From contig OX595992.1 in the NCBI GenBank assembly GCA_951394045.1, forward strand, positions 1,860,001 to 1,924,000: a stretch of DNA of 64,000 nt. Reading direction: 5' to 3'. Made by a program: the position numbers and the translations under genes. Of this stretch, positions 21,101 to 29,434 are shown one piece after another. This DNA is from Nitzschia sp. DOCU1. Its lineage: Eukaryota; Bacillariophyta; Bacillariophyceae; Bacillariales; Bacillariaceae. Position 1 is the stretch's first letter. Each line of letters starts with the position of its first letter. The notes under the pieces are model-generated. The model ran no database searches and had not been told where the DNA came from. It saw nothing but the letters and a program-made list of their open reading frames with translations.

Positions 21101-21965
21101 GTATACGTTAAAGACGCAAGTGAAGAATCCGTTACCACAAGGTTACCGTCCAGAGTTGGATGTGACGCCTGAGTTGGATTCAGATATGGCATCACGGTAT
21201 ATGCAGTTGATTGGGATCTTGAGATGGGCTATTGAGCTTGGCCGGATCGACATCTTTCATGAGGTTTCGATCTTGTCCCAGCATCAGGCAATGCCAAGGG
21301 AAGGGCATTTGGAGGCAGCATATCACATCTTTGCTTATCTCAAGAACAAGGATCATTGGAAGTATGGTCGCATAGGGTTTGATCCCAGTAACCCAAATGT
21401 TGATTTTTCTGAGTTTGAAACCAACTTTGATTGGAGCGAGTTTTACGGGGACGTGGAGAAAGAGATACCAAGAGATCTGCCAGAACCAAGAGGGAATGGA
21501 GTGAAGGTTTATTGTTTTGTTCATGCAAATCATGCAGGTAATGTTGTGACACGTCGGTCACATTCTGGGGTGTTGATATTTGTGCAGAATGCACCAATCA
21601 TATGGTATTCGAAGCGGCAGAACACAGTTGAGTCATCAACGTTTGGATCCGAGTTTGTCGCATTGCGTATTGCCAAAGAGTTGATTGTCGGATTGCGTTA
21701 CAAGTTGAGAATGTTTGGCGTTCCTGTGGAAGGTCCAGCATATGTTTTCTGTGATAACCGAGGTGTGGTAAAGAATGCAAGCATGCCGGAGTCTGCATTA
21801 CAAAGGAAGCACAATGCTATCAACTATCATGCAGTTCGGGAAGCAGTGGCAGCTGGTATCATGCGTGTTGGGAAGGAAGATGGCGAGACGAATCTGGCGG
21901 ATCTACTGACGAAGTGTATCGTTGGGTCAAGGAGGTACAATTTGTGTTCGAATATTTTCAGGTAA
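18180..21965 (+). CDS. Element C pol: integrase, chromo-like module, reverse transcriptase, RNase H
   Basis: About 1261 open codons, in frame with the protease ORF. The integrase catalytic core has Asp in WYCDTL, Asp in VTDGATEF and Glu in AEREIGYL. A segment at about 20040-20160 (WSLLVKWKDGSQDWVALKDL) resembles a chromodomain fold signature. The reverse transcriptase contains VADLENAYLNAP and the YVDDLLAL active site. RNase H contains the WYSKRQNTVESSTFGSEF block, FCDNRG and the C-terminal ADLLTK block. The order IN-RT-RH identifies Ty1/copia. No frameshift is seen. Confidence 0.93.
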   Translation: MDFGLTTDSVFIPFDVTGTIVHFDSRVPTEWEEKHLPVILLTAEVWDPPRVRMGNRGSAEGLAMASIQSLANERKKLGISSVSSQTEIAGETANVLSGVSSVFDEREFCQRLIGAVKIASYDRKQEDEEEEQRRIAGVLSTDRHSRIKAEELSRKWNIGLKTAEATMKCTTQCGVRTATRPLSRRVRVDHLDLHRKRLPGGWYCDTLLAKVKSLLGNTVANVFTNWKFTKVVPLEARRFAGDSLVRFFDDVGVPELMVTDGATEFTSKQKDFGKHARRMRMKLHVTEQGRSNQNHAAEREIGYLSRRWKMEMGRKKVPKRLWDFGLVYQSEIISRMARGKNGRSGYEEVTGETPEIGEWLDFEFYELVWWWDRPGKPNATDDPKRLGRWLGISHNVGLDMCYWIVTESGHLISKSSVQHVTREDRLNDEVMGRITAFNARLEERMNDDNFQMQWENDGLPDDLFLEDIDENENYGVTYGEVPPDEDYGEMLLEERPEDDEVEDQFDKYIGMDLIFGVGSGEERRGRVVKRSRDNWGRPVGPAHSNPIMDTSEYLVEMSDGTTEKYRANVIAENMFAQVDEEGSQFQLLSEIVDHKKDGSAIPISEGKIRLKDGGERLKPTTRGWSLLVKWKDGSQDWVALKDLKASYPVEIAEYAVANHLVDEPVFKWWVPYTLKKRGRIIAKVKKKYWRQTHKFGVRMPKSVEEALQFDQENGNHLWRDAINKEMSKVKVSYQVREGLSAQEVRQTEIGCHVVFDVKMDFTRKARFCANGNETGAPTSMTYSSVVSRDSVRLAFLIAGLNDLGVMVADLENAYLNAPCAEKIWFVAGPECGEDQGKVCVLVRALYGLKSASSSWRSTLAAALRELGFVSSRADPDVWLRPAVKENGVDYYEYVFVYVDDLLALSVRPELVIESVGKFFRVKPGSDREPDRYLGGDIEKLTLENGHTIWATSSRSYVENAIKTVEGLLLEDGEGYTLKTQVKNPLPQGYRPELDVTPELDSDMASRYMQLIGILRWAIELGRIDIFHEVSILSQHQAMPREGHLEAAYHIFAYLKNKDHWKYGRIGFDPSNPNVDFSEFETNFDWSEFYGDVEKEIPRDLPEPRGNGVKVYCFVHANHAGNVVTRRSHSGVLIFVQNAPIIWYSKRQNTVESSTFGSEFVALRIAKELIVGLRYKLRMFGVPVEGPAYVFCDNRGVVKNASMPESALQRKHNAINYHAVREAVAAGIMRVGKEDGETNLADLLTKCIVGSRRYNLCSNIFR

Positions 21966-22258
21966 TGCCTTGGCTTTGGCGGCTTTGTTGTGTTGCCATG
22001 ACCACCCAGGCGATGTGTATCATCGGGCTAATACCTGGGTTCGGCATCGTGAACCTCTGCGGAGGATGTAGCGATTGTCAGGGAGAGAAGAGTTGAGTTC
22101 TTGAGTTGTAAGAGAGAGGAGATTTGAGGTGTGAACGAGGGCAAATGTGTGAATGGAAATTTGTTCCGTTGCACTATCGGAAAAATGTTCTGTTGGCTCA
22201 GAGCGGAATTTTATTCCGATACGTGTTATTGCGTGTTATCGGGATGCTCATGTTACTC
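21966..22258 (+). other. Element C 3' untranslated region
   Basis: Sequence after the pol stop. It holds a small palindrome (CGGAATTTTATTCCG at about 22204-22218) and GTGTTATTGCGTGTTATCGG-like repeats, and leads into the large fold-back at 22259. Confidence 0.5.
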
Positions 22259-22425
22259 GCATAAGCTCTTCCGCGCAAAGGCGAGGCCTCATTTCCAAAA
22301 ATTGGGCGCATTCACGATAACTCGTGTTGTACGCAAAAATAAAAGTACACTCGGATAACACGAGTTATCGCGTGGCGCACGGATTTTGGAAATGAGGCCT
22401 CGTGTCTGCGCGGAAGAGCTTATGC
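22259..22425. repeat. 167-bp fold-back (MITE-like) in element C
   Basis: The outer arms GCATAAGCTCTTCCGCGCA and TGCGCGGAAGAGCTTATGC are perfect inverted repeats of 19 bp. Pairing continues through GAGGCCTCATTTCCAAAA and its complement. An inner perfect 13-bp pair GATAACTCGTGTT/AACACGAGTTATC follows, with a short AT-rich loop. The whole block sits about 10 bp before the purine-rich GCGGGGAC that precedes the 3' LTR. No target duplication is seen at its edges. Confidence 0.85.
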
Positions 22426-22435
22426 CCGCGGGGAC

Positions 22436-22720
22436 CGAATGAATTCCATGGCAAGTGGGTGAAATCGCCCAGTGCTGTATGGGCTTATATCGATGTCTGG
22501 TTTTTCCCTAAATGACCCTTTGGTGGCATATGTCAGGGTCATTGATAATCTGTTGGGCATGTGTGACGTGGCATGTGTTCCATTTGCACCACGGGAGTTC
22601 TATCGCAGGGATTGGCACGGGAGAAGTAGTATAATCTTTCTCCGTTTGAGTTTGACTGTTGTTTGTTGCTCTACTACTAGTTGTGTGTTGATTTTGGTGA
22701 GTAGCTATGGGATTAATTCG
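22436..22720 (+). repeat. Element C 3' LTR
   Basis: 285 bp, nearly identical to the 5' LTR. It is followed by CCAT (22721-22724), the right copy of the target duplication, and then the rest of the interrupted G1 3' LTR. Confidence 0.92.
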
Positions 22721-22724
22721 CCAT

Positions 22725-22833
22725 TATTATAAGGGCTACGAGTAGGCATGGAGGCCAGCGAGCGATCTTGAATGAGGCTTGACATCCTCGTATGTCAGTC
22801 CAGAGGTGCGTCAGAGACACTTGGAGCATCACA
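22725..22833 (-). repeat. G1 3' LTR, inner fragment
   Basis: Continues the LTR begun at 15484-15516 and ends in ATCACA. It aligns with 27582-27636 plus 33371-33422, with about five substitutions and a 2-nt indel. Confidence 0.88.
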
Positions 22834-22878
22834 CTCTCCCCAACCATGAGAAGCATCGAAGCTGCCAATGACGAAAAC

Positions 22879-25800
22879 TCAAACAGGTTTGATGCGTCGA
22901 ATGTTAACGCGTTCCATCAAGTTAGGAGCACATCGAAGTGTGACCGTTCCATTCACATGAACACGAGTGATTTCATGAGGCCCTGTGAACAGAGGTCGCA
23001 ACTTATCACCGGGTTTGCGTGGACGTTCAAGATACACCTGATGTCCAATTCGAAAGTCAACGGGTTTCCTTTTTCGATTGGCACGAAGAAGACGAACGGC
23101 GAACTGAGCTTGTCGAGCTTGCTTGAGCGTCTGGATGTCAGCAATCAACGGAATGTCAAGGAGCATGTCTCGTCCAAAGGTTAAAGCACCAGGGGAGAAA
23201 CCACCAAGAGAAAGGTGTGCAGAACATCGCGTCGCATGCATGGCAGTGGCCAATGTGCTTTCAATCATCGTGTCAACTTCATCTTGTTTCTGTGGAGGCT
23301 TCAGTTCCACATAAGTTCGGAGGACTTGTCCAATGGTTTTGTGAACCAATTCGATTACACCGTTTGCCTGAGGATTGTTGCCAGCCCTTTTGAGAAGATT
23401 CTGAAAGTCTTCACTGATAAACTCGGGTCCATTGTCGTGGACACATTCAAGCGGACGAGGGTACCGCGAGAGATAGCCATTTTCGAAAGCCTTAGCAACT
23501 GTGAGGCCTTTCTTGTCATTGCATCGAAAGATTTCCAAGAGATTCAGCACCGGTTCAATACAGGTCAACGCCTTGATTTCCAATGAGGTCTTGTTCACTT
23601 TTATTTTCCACGGTCCAATCATATCAACGTGTACCTGTTGCCAGGGAAGAACATGCGAAATATCTCGGATCGGCAATTCACCGTAATTCAATCGTGAGTG
23701 TTTCATTCGTTTGCAAATATCGCAATCAGCAATCAACCGTTTCGCTTCTGTACCGATATTCGGATGAGAGAAGTGTCGTCGCACCGTTTTCTCCAACTTT
23801 GTTGCCGCTTCGGCGTGGCCTAGCAGGCCATGGTAATACTTTTTCCGGGGCAAGGCTATCAGCCCACTGGCATCGCCAGAGTCGGAATCTCCGACGCAGA
23901 TAACCTCTGCTCCGCCCATCGGACGTTTATTATACATTTCAGGGTTTTCAACCAAAAGCGCTTGCAGCGTCTCGTCTTCATTCTGATAATGTTCGATCGT
24001 GTTGAAATCAAAGGGGTATCAATCTTCGTTATCAAAACGAGGATAAAACAGCAAACACTTGGTGAGTAAACAATCCGGTTCTGCGCATGGTCCAAAATAA
24101 TACTCATCAATTCGTTTTTCAGTTTCTTCTTCGACAAATAACGATTCCCTTGGAGTCGTACTCTCCCCAACCACGGAACGCGGTACGCGGTACGCGGCTA
24201 AGGGCATCCGCAACAACATTGTGTTCTCCTTTCTTATAGTAGAACTTTGCGCCAAAGTCTTCGAGAAGGAGACGCCAACGAAGTACACGTTGAGTGTTGT
24301 ACAACGTCATCGAGTAAGTCAAATTCTTGTGATCGGTATGCACATGTAATTCGGCACCATACAGCATCATCCGAAAGGTCTTCAGTGTTTCCACAATACT
24401 CAACAGCTCCTTTTCAATCATTGTGTAGTTCATTTGAGCCGGAGTGAGTTTGCGCGAATAATAGGCCACCGGTTGTCCTTCTTGAAGAATTACTGCTCCG
24501 AGTTGATAATCAGAAGAGTCGGTCTCGATGTGAAAGGGCTTGTTGTGATCAGGATAACGCAACAATGTATCCATAGCAGCAAGAGCCTTCATTTCATCAA
24601 AAGCCTTGTCGCACGCTGAGTTCCATTCAAAACCGTTTTGCCAGTAAGGCTCGTCAACGGAGCCAAAACATGAGAGCGTTTGGGCCACATATCTTGATAG
24701 AAGTTAACCAATCCTAGGAAAGAATGAAGTTCCTTGATAGTTTTTGGTTTCTGCATCTTGAGAATAGAGTCTACCTTCTTCTTCCATGGTTTGAGTCCTG
24801 TAGGCGTAAGCCAATAACCTAGGAAGTCAGTTTCTTTGACCGCCCATTCGCATTTCCTTGGATTGATCGTGAAGTTGTGCTTTTCCAAGGTCGTAAGGAC
24901 TTGATCGAGTAAAGCTAGATGATGTTCCCAAGAATTGCTAAAGCAAGCAATGTCGTCAATATAGATCTCAATGTCCTTGATCGCCGCCAGAACACGCTCC
25001 ATTATTTCTTGAGTGGCGTCAGGACTAATCGACAATCCCATGGGGAGTCGATTATATCGATAGAGTCCAAAGGGCATTGCAATAACGCATAAGTCCTTGG
25101 CTTGATCCAAAAGTTCGAAAGTATAATATTGCATCGAGATATCAAGTTTTGTAAGAAACTTGTACCCCGTGCGTCAAGAAAGTATGTCGCCTATTCGAGG
25201 AAGCGGATAAGCCTTTCGCTTGATAGCTTTGTTCAAGGCTCGGAAATCCGAAATCCATCGAACGCTGCCGTCCTTCTTGGGTATAATAAAAGAACCTGTG
25301 ATCCATTCGGATTGACCAGTCTTGGAGAGAACGCCTTCTTTTTCTAGGTGATCCAATTCCTTCTTGAATACATCAAGATGAGTTCGTGGCACCGGATAGG
25401 TTTGAGCTCGATAAGGTGGAACAGTTGGATCCAGTTCCAAATCGATCTTCTCATCAGGAAATACTTTTAGAGTGCCATCAAATAACCTTGTGTATTTCTG
25501 CAACAAACGTTTAAGGTCTCGTTTTTGAGATGAAGACAGGTGAGAACACGAATTAACAACTTCGGCAACATCGACTTTGCCATAGTTACTCTCTGAAATA
25601 GTCTTGGAATGATAACCAGATGCATTGACCTTCCCAATCGTATCAGATCTGTAAAGATCGTCATTAGGCTGAGAAAGAACGGGTTTCATTGGATTCGGTT
25701 GCATCGGCAATATCTTGTTGTCCCATTCAATCGTCTTGTTATTGAAATCCAGGATGATTCCCAGACCAATGAGCACTTCTCGGCCGATAATCGCATTGTA

Positions 25801-26145
25801 CCGACAGGGTGCTTCAAAAACATGAAGATTCATATGTTCAATCGTTCGATGTGGGTCGAGCTCTGGAAGCTTGATGTCTTGTAAGGTCATTGCCGTGTTG
25901 GCTTTCAAAACCCCAGCCAACGTCGTTCCTTGAATGGCTGGGACCTTCTTTACAGATAGATCCTTGCCAGAAAGACAATTCTTACGAATCCATGATGTCG
26001 TCGATCCAGAAGCGAGGAGAACATTCAACTTGTACTTTTTATTTTCTTTTTCAAATTCAATCTGTGTCGTAGGTATGTAATCAATAAATCCCTTTACAAC
26101 TGCTTCCCCCACGAAGCAATCGTTCCCCAATGTTTTTGACGATAG
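22879..26145 (-). pseudogene. G1 pol, decayed Ty3/gypsy polyprotein
   Basis: Pieces in order on the minus strand: protease to RT start (26130-25174), RT (25134-24589), RNase H (24688-24119), linker (24288-24019) and integrase (23955-22879). The protease site reads LLASGSTTSW, with Ala where the catalytic Asp should be (about 26013). RT has YIDDIACF. RNase H has TDSSDYQLGAV and VVADALSR. Integrase keeps the HHCC-type finger and HDNGPEF but lacks about ten residues before NPQANGVIE. In-frame TGA codons lie at 25174 and 24019. One frameshift lies near 24650. A second, near 24185, is explained by a 7-nt tandem duplication (GTACGCG). Confidence 0.9.
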
Positions 26146-27414
26146 TCACCATTGACCATCGTCATACGATTCGTCGTATTCATCATAACCATCAGCGAAA
26201 TACGCTTCGTGATCCTGAACATTTTCTTGATAATCTTCTTGATGCGGATCGTCAACATGAGTGCTAGCCAGGTAGCTATCACCACTCGACGGATCCGCTT
26301 GAGCTACTCCACCAGGGCTAGGTTCAACATAGTAAGCAGCACTATCATCAACATAGTGTGCGCCTTGTTGAACAGCCACTCGTGGCTGGTAGCGACCACG
26401 CCCTCCGAATCGTCCAGGGTATCCACCAAAACGACCCGGGGACTGATTAGAACCTTGCAAGCCGGTTGAAACGCGAGACGGAGGCGTATTCAAACGGCGA
26501 TACTGAGCCACCGGCGTTGCAGCATCATTAACATTCACTTGTCCTTGATTATAGTAACCGTGGGGGCCACCATGACTGTAGCCACGTCCTTGTTGTCCAT
26601 AGTAACCACCACGTCCTTGATAATTACCATCACGGTATCCACGACCAAAGCCGCGTCCTTGGTATCCTTGTTGAGCACGACCACGTCCGCCTCGTCCACC
26701 ACCACCACGAGCATTGTTTCGTTCCCGGATTCTATTATGAATCTCTTCTTGTTCCGCAAAGTAATTAGTAATGTCCTCGTAGGAAGAGGTCACCACTGAA
26801 AGATTACTTCTGCCAAAATGGTCCTTCCATTCTTGGAGCATGGCCATATGCAAAAGATATTTAAGTTCCAGCTCCGAGTATGGTTCCGTATCGTTGGCAC
26901 CCGGAAACCATTTCATCAACCGATTAAGGAATCGGTATCAAGCAGCCAATTCACGAACTGAAAGTTTGGATGGCTTAGGAGCAGTGTCCATATAGAGCTT
27001 CTGTTTAGGAATGTCAGACTCTCGTAAGAACTTCTTGACAAACTCAGCAATAGCGAGCCTGAAAGTATCGTTAGTCTCATTTGCTTGAGTAGCTCGAGCA
27101 ATGTCCCATTGATCTCGGATAGTGCCCCTGAGACATTCACGGAACTTTTCGAACTTCTTGGGACCAGTCGACAAGTTGAGTCGCCCGGCGCTTGCGACGT
27201 CGTGAAATTCTTTGATTGTACAGAGAATCAATTCGATATTGAGTTCATCCGCTAAGGGAACCTGCACCTTGCGTTTTTCATGCACCGGGGCGTTATTCGT
27301 TCCGATGTTGACTGTCGCAACGATTGACGCTTGACGCAATTCGTTCAATTTCAAATCCGTTATCAACGGAATCACAGGAGCATGACTGGCAGCAGCAGTC
27401 GCCGAAAGACTCAT
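26146..27414 (-). pseudogene. G1 gag, interrupted
   Basis: ATG at 27414, and the frame runs to a TGA at 26148-26146. An internal in-frame TGA at 26940-26938 breaks it after ELAA. The first part is helical and capsid-like. The second holds an RGG/RG-rich RNA-binding stretch and an acidic Tyr/Asp-rich tail. The terminal TGA is followed by CTA, and the pol frame continues in phase. UGA-CUA is the best known leaky stop context in eukaryotes. Confidence 0.85.
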
Positions 27415-27548
27415 GGTGATAAGATGGGAAAACTCGTAACCTATAGCAAGAGAGAGAAAGGTAAAAGCCGACAGATGAAACAAATTTCACTTGCCGGTCT
27501 CGTAGAAGATAGTACTGATTGTACGCGAACTTGCTTCTGAATTCAGAG

Positions 27549-27636
27549 TGAACTACGCGTGTGAAGCAATCAACTATCCATTATTATGGGCTACGAGTAG
27601 GCATGGAGGCCGACGAGCGATCTTGAATGAGGCTTG
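27549..27636 (-). repeat. G1 5' LTR, inner fragment
   Basis: Begins TGAACTACGCG and ends GAGGCTTG. CTTG (27633-27636) is the left copy of the duplication made by insertion of element G2. This copy also preserves the empty target site of element C (ATCCATTATT). Confidence 0.9.
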
Positions 27637-28169
27637 TGCAGTACACTGCTTTGCACGTCGACTCCTTCGAATGATTGTAGTCCAAAATTATTAGTCTACT
27701 TAGTCATGTGCGACATCATGTGTGATGACGTAGCATGACGAAAGCGTTGCGCGCGGACGCGGACGCTAGGCCGGTCTCGGACATCCTCGGACAGGCCCAT
27801 AACCTATTGACGTCACCGACGACGTGACGTTGCACGACACAGGCATCGCGCATGACTCCTGCTGGTCGAATGCCGATGAGATCCTAGTGTCAATGCCACC
27901 TAAGATCTGGCACCTCGATGACATTGCGGTGACTATACTTTATTCCAGAGTAGCTGACGACGTCCAAAGAACCCTAGTACAACGTCGTAGCTAATCTACT
28001 ACAAGATGCATCAACCTCCTGTTCGGATTGTTGTCGATGCATGTCAAAGGTCTCGACTCTACTAGAACTACGAGAGCCTACGAGACAACTTGCATGAGAA
28101 ATACATCTAGTTTTTAACTTAGCCATAATTTTTTCACAACTATTTCGATCCTACAAACGACGTAGTGCA
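27637..28169 (+). repeat. G2 5' LTR
   Basis: 533 bp with no difference from 32834-33366 found by eye. It contains three TGACGT cores, including the full palindrome TGACGTCA at 27808-27815. The bases after it (TAGTGTTAACACTCC) should hold the primer binding site, but I cannot assign the tRNA. Confidence 0.93.
27726..27830. promoter_or_regulatory. Cluster of CRE-like bZIP sites in the G2 LTR
   Basis: TGACGT at 27726-27731, TGACGTCA at 27808-27815 and TGACGT at 27825-27830. The same cluster recurs in the 3' LTR at 32923-32928, 33005-33012 and 33022-33027. TGACGT is, from memory, the core of the CO2/cAMP-responsive elements described in the Phaeodactylum carbonic anhydrase promoter. Function here is inference. 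Confidence 0.5.
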
Positions 28170-28222
28170 TAGTGTTAACACTCCACGACAATCGTCGTGA
28201 TCAAGACTAACTTACCATCAAG

Positions 28223-29398
28223 ATGAAGCTTTCTAACGCAACCGTCGCGGCCGTCGCCGCTATCCCTCGGAACGACATGATGAAAAGGGGTTTTCAACGC
28301 GCTCCAATCCCTATCCAACGTGAACCGGAAGTGATTGTGAACAAAGAGAAGCTTGTGACCTTCAAGTGCCGCAACATTCCCGACGATCCAAACTCGACTC
28401 AGTTTGAACTCTCGATTCTGCCTTTCAATGGCGACGAGTCGGCCGAGACCTGGTTTCGCTTGCAAGACAAGGCGGAAAAAGTGATCAAGGGGCAGAACTT
28501 GACCACTGGTCCGCAGAGGTACGAGTTCTATCGCCGTATCCTCATCGGAAAGGCTCTCGCCAGGTTCGAAGAGTCGGCAGCAGCCGCTGGAAACGAAACG
28601 ATTGCAAATCTCAAGGCGACCCTACAAGGAGTAACCAATTACGTTCTCCCGGCTCGTGCACTTCAAACTCAGAAACGCTACATGCGCCGTTTGTGTCGCA
28701 AGCCTCCCGAGATGACCATGAAGGAGTATATCAGTCGCTTCCAGCAGCTCAACCATTATTTGGCGTTGTTTGATACTACGCGTGGCGACAGGAACAAGCT
28801 ACCCAAGGACGAGATTATCGAGCATGCAGAGTTTGCTATCCCCGCTAGTTGGCGTCAGCAGATGATCCTACAAGGTTTTGAGCCGATTGATCACACTTTG
28901 GATGAGTTCACCCAGTTCTGTGAGCGCCTCGAATTCACTGAAAAGTTACATGAAGCTAATCACGTCCGTAAGCCAAAGCCAGATGGCGCCCATCCTCCGA
29001 AGGGGAAGCGAGACCCGAGAATGGATCACTCGAAGCCCGCTGCTAAGCGCGGCGCCAATGACAAGACTCCTCCCTTTAAATGTGCCTACCATGGCCCCAA
29101 CTGGTCCCACAACACTGGGGACTGCAAGATGGTGGTGGCGCAGGCCCAGAAGATGGCTGCCGCCCACGGAAATTTCATCAAGAACGGCGAAAAGAAGCCT
29201 CGTTACGGCAACCGTACTTGGGTACGTGACGATGGCGGCGCCAACAAGAAAGAAGAACTGCATGCCATGATCCAGAACATGGTCAAGGACGCGGTCAAGG
29301 ACGAACGCAAGCGCAAGGCGATTGATCCACCCGACGAGGAAAACTTCAATGTGGACGAACTCTTGGCTAACCTTGTCGCTAGCGACGATGAAAACTGA
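28223..29398 (+). CDS. G2 gag
   Basis: 391 residues. A capsid-like helical region (about 60-240) contains LPFNGDESAETWFRLQDKAE, the kind of motif that opens a Ty3/gypsy capsid. A basic linker and one zinc-finger-like cluster follow (CAYHGPNWSHNTGDC, about 289-303), then a charged tail. It ends in TGA (29396-29398). Pol begins 36 nt later in the same frame with no intervening stop. Confidence 0.9.
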   Translation: MKLSNATVAAVAAIPRNDMMKRGFQRAPIPIQREPEVIVNKEKLVTFKCRNIPDDPNSTQFELSILPFNGDESAETWFRLQDKAEKVIKGQNLTTGPQRYEFYRRILIGKALARFEESAAAAGNETIANLKATLQGVTNYVLPARALQTQKRYMRRLCRKPPEMTMKEYISRFQQLNHYLALFDTTRGDRNKLPKDEIIEHAEFAIPASWRQQMILQGFEPIDHTLDEFTQFCERLEFTEKLHEANHVRKPKPDGAHPPKGKRDPRMDHSKPAAKRGANDKTPPFKCAYHGPNWSHNTGDCKMVVAQAQKMAAAHGNFIKNGEKKPRYGNRTWVRDDGGANKKEELHAMIQNMVKDAVKDERKRKAIDPPDEENFNVDELLANLVASDDEN

Positions 29399-29434
29399 AG
29401 GTGTGAGCGAGTTGTACACGAAAAATCTAGTTTA

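Larger units (their letters stand above)
15517..22720 (+). mobile_element. Young Ty1/copia-type retrotransposon (element C) inside the G1 3' LTR
   Basis: A 7.2 kb element with two 285-bp LTRs (15517-15801 and 22436-22720) that differ at one position by eye. CCAT flanks both sides (15513-15516 and 22721-22724). The empty site is preserved in the other G1 LTR at 27549-27636. LTR ends are CGAATGAATT and AATTAATTCG, an imperfect terminal inverted repeat rather than the usual TG...CA. Gene order gag, protease, integrase, reverse transcriptase, RNase H makes it copia-type. It probably belongs to the diatom CoDi group, a lineage call that rests on memory only. Confidence 0.93.
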
